40,824 nt of DNA from Phoronis australis (taxonomy: Eukaryota; Phoronida; Phoronidae): assembly GCA_002633005.1 (NCBI GenBank), contig NMRA01000477.1:292397-333220 (forward strand). Reading direction: 5' to 3'. Under the pieces are notes generated by a model. That model did not search any database. It worked only from the letters and a program-made list of their open reading frames with translations, and was not told the origin of the DNA. This document shows positions 15,001-27,000 of the stretch, piece after piece. The position numbers and the translations under genes are program-made. Each line of letters begins with the position of its first letter. Positions within the stretch are counted from its first letter, which is position 1.

Positions 15001-18000
15001 GCTTTTTGAAAATACATAGATGAAATAATAACGGTGGTCATTTCCTGTCATGACAAGAAAAGGAATTTTGTAAATTAAAGTATTTTTGGCATCTAGGCTT
15101 AATACAGCATGTTGTAAATACACAAAGGAAATAAGCAAATCTTTTCTGAGTTTTACCTTCATAGTAACCATCGTATTCGCTGGAGGCTGGTTTGGCACCT
15201 GTGATGCAGACCACCTGTGTCTCGCTGAACGATCCCGGCTTTACCTTGCAAGGTACACCTGGTAAACGATGATTGAAGAGTTATTTTTACCAAAAAATAG
15301 ACATATGGTGATTTTGCAAATAATTGTTTCCAAAACACAACTCCTAGTTTGAGTCGAAGACCCTAGCGGAGGACATAAACAAAGAGTGGAAAACTTTGGT
15401 GAACAAAAACTGTAACAAGACTTACTGGTGACTGATTTTCAATCTTGAAGAGCTTACAGTGTCCTCACTGACAGGAATGACGAAGAAACTTACCTTGAAT
15501 AGAAAGGGTCATAGGGTGTGCGTCAGAGTTGTCAAAGTTCTTGCCCGTTACAGTGATTTCCGTTCCGCCCTCGATGCTTCCTTCCTTCGGGGAAATGCTC
15601 AACACCTCTGGAATGGATAACAGAATTACAATCACCACGAAAGTTCCTAAATGTGAGACAAAGACAACAGATTCAAAGGCATTCTGCAGCGCCACACAGG
15701 ACCCAACCATTGCTGTCTCCAGAGGTGCATTGAGTCATAAATAGACTGGCTGCAAAGCTCAGACAATGCATTCACAGCCAGTCTTTTGTAAGAGCTTATT
15801 GTGTCAACGGACTATGTGTTTTGGTACATATTCTGTATTAACTGATGCCTGAGCCTGACAATTCAATTGCATATTAAATATATTATCACTTTTAGAGAGG
15901 GACAGGACTGGTTCTGTAATGAATGCTTAAATTTTAAACAAAATGTTGTTTGTTGGAAGCTACACTGCACAAACCATGAGAGAAACAAAGTGGAATTTCT
16001 TTACAAAATTATTTTTGTTGAGAACTTTGACATAATGGAATTCAAGTTCGTCAACTTATTGAGGGCAAAAGACAAATAATTTTAACCTCACACTAGACAT
16101 TCAAGTATAATTATAAATGCTATTTTTTCACCTCCCATGTTTTTAAAGATTTAATTTCACACAGTACAAATTTCTGTACTTTGAGATAGTAAAACTCCTC
16201 CTAAAGATTAATTTGTAAATTACAGACGTGCGATCTTGGGCCCGTTCCAACAAAACTGACTTAGCTAAGACAATTCTTAAATTTTACTAAATTTTAAAAT
16301 AAAAGTTAAATTTGTCTCGAAATCATTTCAATAAAGAGATCTTTTTCTTGATTAATGTGTTTGAGGTAAGTTTTTTCTTAGTTTTGAAGAATTTACCGGA
16401 TGTGGAAGTTTCAAAGTTTTGAAGTTAAGACAAATCTTAGACTTAAGTCAAAAATCAACTTAAGTCAGTTTCCTGGAACGGGCCCCTTATCTTCAATTCA
16501 GTGGCATATCACGGCCTACAATATCAAAGGAGAATGCCACCCGATATAATTAGACTTTTTTACCATCTTAATCGGTCTATATCCACATCGCCTCTTATAC
16601 GGTCGACCTCACCTTGCCGAGAGGTGTCGCGTTAACCTGTGAGGAAGGTGAGAAACAACGCAGCGACGTCAGTGGTTCCTCTGCAGAGTGAATGCCGCTA
16701 TATTACGGTGCATCGTTCCCGCTTGTCCGAACTATGAAGCTGCGAAGAAAGTGGGTATATCGTTTTTTTTCGACTTCCTCGAGAGCCCGAAATGCATAGG
16801 AAGTGGCTCGCGGTAGAGAAGAATGAAAGGTATGCTGTTAATAGCAAGTATGAGGCCGTGAAACATCTCCGTGTCTGTGGCCGGTATTTCGTCGACATTG
16901 ATTTCTCCAACGAATTCCGGCTTACCAAAGAACTACCCATACGTTCCGTTGCCTATGCATGTTCACAGCGCCACTCTAGTATTTCTTGATCAGTGTATTC
17001 CGGTTCGAACTGATAGCCTGTGAAACCTAACAATCCGACCCATGAAGTCTTCGTCGGATGAGCTCTTGACTAAGTCGGGATTGGCGCCGGGCGAGTTGCC
17101 ATGTAGACATTTATTATTCTGCGTTCTGTTTCAAAATGAATTATTCTCATCCTAACCAATGCTTATATGAAACTGAAACAAAGTCTGTCTCATTAGATAC
17201 AATTTGCAATTTAAAGAAGCTACGGTGTGTCCAAATACCAAGAAATCCGTAACAGCAAAATAAAACACCACGTTTTTATAAGAACTCGGTGTATTTTTAA
17301 GGGTTTTACATCGAAGTTTGATGATTTATTGGTGTTAAACGATGAATTCAAGTGATAAGGTGACACCAGTAACCCGTGTTGTGAACTGCTGAACAGAGAG
17401 CGTGTGAAACCAATGACGTAATTGGATAATTTCAACACCTCCGTCTGCCGTCAGGTGTCAGGTAACGCAACCGAACGTGCCGTTATCGAGTAGAACTACT
17501 CGATCTAAATCGATACAAAATAGGTTGTTTTTTGGGTGGCATTCTCCTTTAACTGTGCCCTGTGACTCGCGTTAAAAATTCACAAGACTTAGAGTGATTT
17601 AAACGGTTGATACATGACCAACTGGAGCACCACAAATAAATGTTGCTAACAGAGTATTCAGAAATCCTACTTCCTAGATCCAACTCTCCTCTTTGGTGGA
17701 GTTTGAAAAATTTGAGCATGTTCAACACACAGTTCATCACTAACAGGCATAAGTCCCTTACCCTTAAATGAATAATTACCAGTTAATGATGCATGCAATA
17801 ATTATGTAAGAATTTCAACAGACTGTGTGGGGCCTTGGCTGAAGGTAAAGTGGCCCATAAGTTATTTCCTTCAAGTAGTGAGACAGAGTAAGATACAGAC
17901 CAGAACTAGTTAGGCCTACACTTTCTGATATGAGCTTTCAATGGGAGATTTTAGAATTTAAGGAAACTTCATTTTTCCACCAGCTAGTGTAATAAACTTT

Positions 18001-21000
18001 AAAAATTCTATCATAAAATTATGGAACGGAAATTTGCCGCTACTACAGAATCTATAGTGGTGAATAAAACTTTTGCTACCTGCGTACTGTTGATACATTT
18101 CGATCTTGCCAAGTGAGTTGACATGCAGTGGGCTATCTGCAGGATTCTTCCAAGTCTCGTAGTACGAGCCTGTCCTGCCGTATTCGCCGGACACAATCAG
18201 TGACACTCTCATACCACCTAGGTAAAGGAAAACAATCACAACAGGTGAGAAATGAAGACATTGCACTCGCAGCAGTTCTATATGAAAATGATTACAGGTT
18301 TAGGAAATAAGTAAGTTCAAGGATGGACGTGTTAGAGCAGCTATTCTTATAAAGACCTTAAGTTTATAAAGACCTTAAGTTTATAAAGACCTTAAGTTTA
18401 TAAAGACCTTAAGTTTATGAAAGAATTGACCCATAACAAAACATAACACTACATATAATTCTTTAGCCATTTCACAGAAAAGTAATAATATTACCAAATA
18501 AAAGCAATCAGATGTCATACAGAATGAATAATTTCCCACATTTTGTTTAAAAAGATATTCAAACACAAGTCAATCTCATTTATAAAAATATCCTTAATTA
18601 TAAAGTTAAATTTATTTTTTTATAAATTCACGCGTCAGCCATACTGGGGGCGCCAAGTAGTTAAAGAATTACAGCAAGACTTATAATGTAGAATTCAGAA
18701 TTTTAGCCTTGTTATAAAAATGTGATGCTTATTCTGAAATGCAAAATCAGTGGAAGCAATGACTGAATTTTATAATTGACCTATCGCAAGCTCCGCCCAC
18801 TAGTGAAATGTCGACAAACAAAAGCCAATAACTTTAACCTGACAAATGTGTTGTCGGGTAAAATGGCAGCTTGGAGACGAAGGTGTGTCAAGAATAATGC
18901 GTTCGAATTGGTCAGTTAAGCTGTCACTCAAAATCAAGGCAATAGGTCAATTGCAGCACTTTGCAAACATACCAAGAATACTTACCAATTTCATTTCCTT
19001 GGACTTTACAATACGCATACCCCCAGTCAAGATTCGTATCCAGCTTCAACATGTCTTTCTGACTGTCAACAAAAGGATTGAAGATTGAAACTAAAAGATA
19101 TACATTAAATTAGCTTGATGTCAAACAGAATATATGTTGAGAGACTTGTCACCTGACTTGAGACTTTTAAATTGTCACATCATGTGTGACCACCTCATTG
19201 AAATACCGCATTTAAAGCGACATACTAATTAAAAACTCCAATTTTCCCTATTCATCGTCTAAACACAGAAATCAATAAATATGACCATAAAGTAGAATGA
19301 ACAAATTGCGTTTTGCATTTATTGCCATTTCAATATCTCCAGTGTCAACCAATCGTATTCCTCATAGATGTCAAACGTTACTAATGGTAACGATAAGAGT
19401 AGACTGCATTGAACAAACAACAAAAAGGTTACGCTTTCCAGTGTGAACTTTACCGAAGATAAAATACACAATGGACGAGCAATTACTTACATCTTACACT
19501 CCTGGGAACCAGCCACTCCTCTGGAAAATAAAATAGTATTTGTTGTGAACAGTCAAATTTAACTGATATCACTAGTAAACTGGTAAAGGGACTGAAGTCC
19601 TATTGTGCACGAACATCCTGGGTGCACACATAGCGTGGCTATTACTTTGAAACATGTAACGTGAATTTCGATGAACAGTGATTGATTCTGCATCTGCCAA
19701 TGGAAATAGATCAAAAACAACATGGTCAAGATTTTTACCATGATAAATTGCCACACTTTGTCTATGTTCATCTCTGCTAATCATCTTGGGTCCTTCAAGT
19801 GGAAATAATCTACCAAGCCAAGTAATTGTCAAGTGGCGCCAATGTAGTGTGATGACATTGACGCAGTTCCTGTCACAAAACCAGAAAGATCCTTGCACAG
19901 TCTGCTGTGTCATGAAATTGACGCAGAGTTCATGATCTGTCACAAAACCAGACAGGTCCTTGCATAGTCTGCTGCTGGCAACTATCTCTAGCAGCAGATC
20001 TTGGCTATAAGATGACTTGAACCCAAAACACCAAAAGACCTATGGCGCCCACATTGGATGGAAACCCAGGAAACAGCACGTCTACAGTACCTCTTAAACT
20101 GAATGTGGGCGCCCGTATGATCCCTGCGTGGTCTTAGGTCCTCCAAGTGGTTGTTGCTGCCATAGACATCAGTCCATAGAAGACCTCGAATTTGCAACAA
20201 GGTCTCTGCAACACGCGAGAATAGAATTAGAGTGAAGACAAGAACAGGCTCTCACACTTCTTAGAGCAATAAAAGAAAACATTTTGGCTAGTGACAATTA
20301 TTTACTAATACTTTTTTGATCTTCTGAAGGCTGCACCATTGGCAGTTAAATGATGCTTGATAGTCTCAAAACCATAACAGAGTGAGATTTGCGGTCATTG
20401 AAACAGGTTTTTCATTGATACAATACAACCATATTTCCAAAAAGCAGTTCAAATCTGTGTATTAAAATTAGTATTCTTAGAAACAAGAAGCAACAACTTC
20501 AAGTTCACGAAGATCAAAATTCTTGATTTTGGACCCAACAGGTATAACTCCAAAAGTCAATCTACATAGCATTGGCTTAATTCCTTCAAAATTCAGGTTC
20601 GCTTGATTTACCAAAAATGGACTCTAAAATCCCACAAAGTCTTCAAATCGTTGACTGTTTGCTTTGACATTTTAACCCAGAAAGCAGGGGGTCCATTAAC
20701 TCAACAGAACTCCGTGACTGCTGGTTTACAGTAAGGTAACAGTAAAAATTGATATCATAAAGCATGTATGGCACTGGACAGCTTTCATATGGGAGTTTCG
20801 TAAATATCTCGTACGAACGTGGTGCCATTGATCTAGAATGAGTACAAAGTGATGACCAAAGAATTCTTTGATTAAGTTTGAGAAATTTGATTGAAAAACT
20901 TCTGCTGGATGGAGAAAAAAAATGAGAATCAGTTGTCTGGCATTCACAAGTACCAAAAGTTTGCAGTTTTGTTGCGTAAATGTCACGTGACCTCCGCAAA

Positions 21001-24000
21001 GCATGTACATGAACTCTAGATGAACAAATTTAGTCACACATTTGCAAACTTCAAATTCAGTGTAATTGCAACCAAAATTATTACTAATTCACACATTTTC
21101 TCACAATTTCTCGTTTCCATTTAGTCAAAAGCTGATATGACCCAGAAAAATACTTGCTATAGGGGATCAAGCAAACCACAGCATAGGCACACGAAGCAAT
21201 ACTGAGGTACGTGGTGAGTATTCTTACCACCAGGTGGAGCTGAACGAGGTTTAATCCAAGTTATGTAGGGGGTCTTCCATTTATCAACCTAAAATGAAAG
21301 AGTGTAGGCAAACATTGATCACTGTGGAACTGTGCATACTTCCGTTTTAAATGTATGAAGGATCATGTGTTCTACACAACCTTAAGTGGCACATGGTAAT
21401 TAATCAAAATGTTTACCTGCTTCTCATTATAAAATCATAATATTACGAGATATTAATTCAGGAGAGCACAAGAATACTGAGAAGGCACATTTCTGTGACA
21501 GCTCTCACAAACAAAAATCTGCAACACAGATTGATGACAAATTTGGCTTCAAATGTTATGTAAGTCCCTAGAAAAATGTTCAAATCTGTCTAACTTCATA
21601 ACGTCATATCTCAGGAATGGCTGATGGGATACACACTCAACTTTCACATACAATGGTTTATGCACTGTCCTAAATAGGTTGCTAGGAATTTCGTTTTTAA
21701 CATGTTCCAACATTACACGAGTGAATATCAAAGAACTGAATTTATGAAAAAAATCAAAAGTTACATAAAAGCAACAAACACAAAAGTGACATTTTAAAAA
21801 ACTGTAACAATCTTTTTGAGATTTCACCTTGAACGTTTATATTAGACTCTATGATTGATCAACTATTCTCCAGGAAAAGAATTCATTTTAAAGGTTTCAC
21901 TTTTTCATAACGTGAAAACAAAACCTGGGGACATTTTCAGTCAAAAGTTGCATAAAACAAAATTTTTAAAAAATGTGAAAATGGGAAGACGTCATTGTCT
22001 CCCTAATAGTAACCGTGCTTGAGTTGGCAACCTGCAAGTCGCCAATGCGACCTCAGATTGTGTTTGGCGACCTTGGAAAAATTCTAAGTCGTCACAAAGT
22101 TCTCACAGTGAGTATCAAAGCCAGACAATATTCCCCGAAATTCCTTTCGTTTGTGTCAACTCCCAAACTTTAAATTAATAACAGTTTTCCTAGATTTTAT
22201 ACCTTTGGTTCACAATTGTTCTGTTTATTTTGTGAAATCAGTGCATTTGGCACCCTAAGCAGTCCGCATACATTGAACACGCGCTTAAATTAAAACAGGA
22301 AGTAAACAGACAACTGCATTCTATCTTTGTTAGCAGGAGGAATTGAATTAGAGATTGAATGATATATCCTTTTCACGAGGAGAAACTGAAGAGGTATGCG
22401 CAAGTTTGTGAGAATGGAAGAAGGCACAACCTTTTTTTTCGACGTCAGTTTTTGGCAACCTCAGATTTCCTTTGCCGACTTGGGAATTTCCCAGACTCCA
22501 AATGTGACTTGCCATCAAGCTATGCGCCGACCACTGAATAACCTATTCACCTTATTTCATAAAAATTTGTCAGAACTCCGAAGACACAGAGGCAATCGTA
22601 AAACATAAAATTGTCACTAGAAGGCACGGCAGTAGTAGGATCCGACTGATACAATAAATGGGACATTAGTAAAAGTTCAAAATTGAATTCCAAACACTAT
22701 CTACTTTTAATTTTTTCACTGGTCGGATTCAGCAGTTTGTGGATATTTGGCAAATAAATACACAGACATGCTGATGGGGTCACATATATTAACATCAAAT
22801 CCATCTATATCACCATCTTTAAAAATCTGTGTTGAGTGCAGTGTTCATTCCCCGCGAAAATGCACTTCCAACAGCAGCCCCTAGGTGGCATCAGTAATAT
22901 GTCTTTCAAAATGAAAATTACCTTCACACATTCAACCAATTCAAGAACTGTTTACACAAATGAATTCTACCTTTATTAGAAGTGATGCCTTAAACTATGA
23001 AAAACATGCAACTTACTGCAACTCTGCATTCGAGTTTGGTACAAGTCGTGTTCTTTTGACCGATTTCACCAGGCTGCACTCGCACTCGGACATGGTAATA
23101 TCCCAGCGGCATACGTCTGCAAAACAGTGGAATTAAAATTACAGTAGCCCAAAATTTTAGAAGAAAAAAGTAGACCAAGACACCAACTTTTGCAGACACA
23201 TTTGATGGTTTCTATGCTTAATTCTCGAAAACGAATGAGGAGAGATATCAAGTCCGCAGTTGCAATTAACATAATTTTGATGAATATACGTCTGTAGGAA
23301 AATCAGAATACACACTCTTTTCCAGAATGGACGCAAAAAAGAATGTAGATTCCATGAATTTATGGGCATGAGCTGTCTTACAACATCTCTTGTGCTGCTT
23401 TTTATTGCCCATCTTTCCAGAGATTCTTATTTTATGTAATTTATAATTTTACACTCATATTTCTGTACCGCTATTAGTCATAATAAATGACCTTTATTTC
23501 GCCTATATACGGTCTCCTTTTTATCTCTGGAAACGGAGCTTGCGACACACCTATCATTTTCGGGACATATGTCGAACATAAATACATCTTTTTGTAATAA
23601 AGTTTTAGAAGTTCTATGTTTCTGTGACTCCCACAGTGAGTAATTTCACAGGGAATTGAATCTAAAAAGCTAATGAACAATCGCTGATCAGACATGAATG
23701 TAGTGTAAGTCAATTAAAAGAAACACTCCACAACTAAATCCGTGTTCGGCATCAACTAAAGGTATTAATTTGGTGTTGATGTCAAAAAGTACTCAAACGA
23801 AAATGACCACTTGATAAACAAAGAATTGAAATTGAATGATCTTCCACTTGGGTAACAGCAAATATTGCACCAGGTGAGTGGGCATTTTCCGGAGATTCCC
23901 GTGTTATTACAAGAAATTTGGGTTGCAAATTAGAGCACTAGAGACAGAGTTCCTTAAATCATCTAGCCCCAAGCTTGAGAATCAACGTTCGATGACATGC

Positions 24001-27000
24001 AGGAATTCAATACTAGCGCATTTTTTTCTGAAACTTTACCTACGACTAAACGTCAAATCCCAATCTGTTTACAGCTTCAGCCAGGAATCTTCAAGTCCAC
24101 TATGTATGAAACGCACGAAGGTCAAATAAACTGACTTATAAGTTCTTTTCAATCTAATTGGCCAGCTTTGATTCTTCATTCACCATGATCATTGCAGATT
24201 TGTGCTAAACATGACACACTGCCTTAATCAAATTTCATTGCACCCCTCATGCAAAAGTGTAAAATTTTAAAAACAATTCCCAACAGCCCCGGGGCATATA
24301 TTAAGCATAGCACCTGAATCAACCAATCAGCCATTTCTGAGATGTGATCCAAAATTAATCAAATTAGGACATTTGTCTGCATTAAATTGATTTTCATTCA
24401 TAAAAAGTTGTTCACTTAAAGAGCTCTGGGTATCAACCCAGACCAATACATTAAAATATTTTAGATAATTGAAAGCATTTCAAAAACCATTTCAAAAACT
24501 TCTATTCTAACTGATGACAAGCCAATGGTAACTATGGAAACCAAACTCCAAACCAACTTCAGAGGCGTATCCTAGGGTTCAGGGGGTTTAAACCCCTCCC
24601 CTCCGGACAGGATCAAAAATAAAAACAAAATCAGCTACAAAAACAAAAAAAATCCACTCCGTGCTAAACGTCTCGGATTCGCGCGAATCCTAAGAAACCC
24701 CCTTAATGAAAACATAGATCTGCCACTGAACTTACACAGTGTAGCACATGAGCTTTTCTGCGGTGGATCCCTCAGCCTGGTATTCACACGGGAACTCCAG
24801 TTTGTCTGAAAACAGTGTGATTTCATTGCGACCCGGATTTGGGTGGTCAAAGTTCTTGCCCGAGATTGTCAACTTGGTTCCCCCAAATTGTCCACATAGT
24901 CGAGGCTCAATGTTATTGATGACGGGAAGAGCTGAAAGTAATGAAACAAATGGATAAGACAAACACCCTCTGCAGCATCTTCTACCCCAGACAGCAGTTA
25001 AAAAAATGCTATGTATCCCACCAGTTCAGTTGGCTGTATGTGTACTATGAGGATACTAGACCACATAGGTTATAGTCTATAGACAACACGTGTAGCCTAC
25101 AAGTGTACATACATGCTGCCTGTACTGTAGTCTATGGACAGTGATCACGGCCTCGAAATTGGCTACGTTGAGGTTCTGAGAATAGGCATCTTGGCATTAT
25201 TTTATACTAGCTAAGCTTAGATTATCTTAGATAAGATTTACATTATTTTCTAGTGTCTAGTTTGCAACATACAGGAATGGGCGTTTCATCCACTAAATAA
25301 CGGGCGTTATTCACTGATTGCCTGGTTCTCTAAATCAGGGTCCATTATATCTAACTAGTGCCAAGTAATTTAAAAAAGCATAGTGCCATCATGTTACATG
25401 GACAGAAAATGCGCCAAGGAATCCATAAACCGTGTCGAACGCCGCTCGCGAGTTACAAACCGGAAATGTTGAGGCAAATAGGTGGCGCTCTGTAATAGGG
25501 TACAAGCGGATTCTGTAGAAAACCTTGAAAAACTAGATTCGTCATGTAGTACATGCGGAGCCCGCGTTCACAATAGGTTCGTTCGCGCGATGTTCTTGGA
25601 TTCACGGAACCCAACTATGGACTGTGCGCCAAGTTTAGCTAATTCGATAATCCCCCACGTTTTTGCAGAATTGGCACTGCCAAAAAAATAAAATAAAACC
25701 GGATAACAGCCAAGTGAGTATTCTGTTTATAAAATTTAGACTTCGGTTCTAAATTGATTTTCTCTGAGATGTCACCACTCGAAAGCCGACGAAAACATTT
25801 TTTTGTACCATATCGGCGCTTTTAAAAACTCAGCCTCTGTACCGTAGAAGCCAAGGTCTCGCAAATTTGTAGGCAATCCTACGAACCCTGCGAGTTTTTG
25901 AGAAAGCGGCCCCCGCTCGGCTGTCATTCCACTGCGTGAATACCAGTCACAGAATTTATTCGCGAGAATCTTAAAGCGGTGACGGGGCTTGCAAAGAGAG
26001 TTTTTTTCGAAAGAACACCTGGACACAAAGCCACTATTCAGAATAGGCCTGAGGCTAGCTCGAAGACTTTTCAGTTGGAAGAAAATTCACAAATCACATT
26101 ATTCCAACAATTGCGTTGCTTAATGAATCTGCATACTAAAGCCTTTCATATTTATTGAGACAAAGAAGAAAGAACAGATGAGTGAAAAGGTCATTTTATT
26201 TTTTTTTCTAAACCTCATAGGCCTATTACTCCCAGATGGATGCTCTGCTGGTGCAATATTTTGCATACCGAGTAGTAAACCAAGTCAAAGAGTCCTGGGC
26301 TCAAGAATTCGATTGCACAAAAGGCCAACTAGGCTTCCCCTAGTCTGGTGTATATCATCAGTCGTTCGTACAACACCGATTAGAAATCAATGAACATTTT
26401 CATCTTATGTAAACTAATTAGCAACACAAGAATCCAGTCAATACTTAACTAGTCAATCAGCAATTAATCGTTTTGCGTTGTTGTCATGCACCAAAAAATT
26501 AGTTCAATCTCTATAGAGGAACTCCAAACACCGCACGTGATAATGATTATAGTATCTAGAGTCTTGGTTCGTTGTGAATTGTGACCTTCCTTAAAATTTG
26601 TTCATCATTCAATGATGGTGCTGCTTGCTCCTCAATGTCTGGAGAAATAAAACAAAAATATTGCTTTTTTCAAGAACTTTGATTTCTTTCTAGCAAAAGA
26701 AATCAATGAGTAGGCTATATATAAACATGACTCAGCAATTCAATTATGAATTTGCTTTGTTGTATTTCTACACTTACAAATCGCCAGTACCATTGACTGT
26801 TAGTCTGCTCCGGAAAAACCATTTAGCCTCTTACACCAATTTCACACTTGAGCTGTAAGCAGCTAGACAAGAAATTTGAACGCATTTTGCAACACCATCC
26901 CACAGTTCTGTCGTTACAACGGGTGCAAAGTTCACAGCGCAGGCGCACCCATGATCGGGCGTCGAAAATTGTCATAACCATAAATGCAAACTTCAATAAC

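Larger units (their letters stand above)
15608..18079 (-). other. Intron 8 (2,472 bp), transposon-rich
   Basis: It holds a MITE with GGGCCCGTTCC ends (16238-16485) and, 39 bp further on, a 1-kb TIR element carrying a broken THAP domain (16528-17548). The remaining sequence on both sides shows nothing I can support. Confidence 0.8.

Noticed and set aside
18347-18420. Regular 17-bp repeats considered as a CRISPR-like array
   Set aside because: Head-to-tail units without spacers, in an animal intron; an ordinary minisatellite.
19989-20090. Reading through the exon 5 donor as a longer exon
   Set aside because: It runs into a stop and cannot join exon 6 in frame; the short exon fits the domain and the phase chain.
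25772-26026. 84-codon minus-strand frame with a protein-like composition
   Set aside because: No match to any family I know, and its borders do not fit as an exon; kept only as a curiosity.
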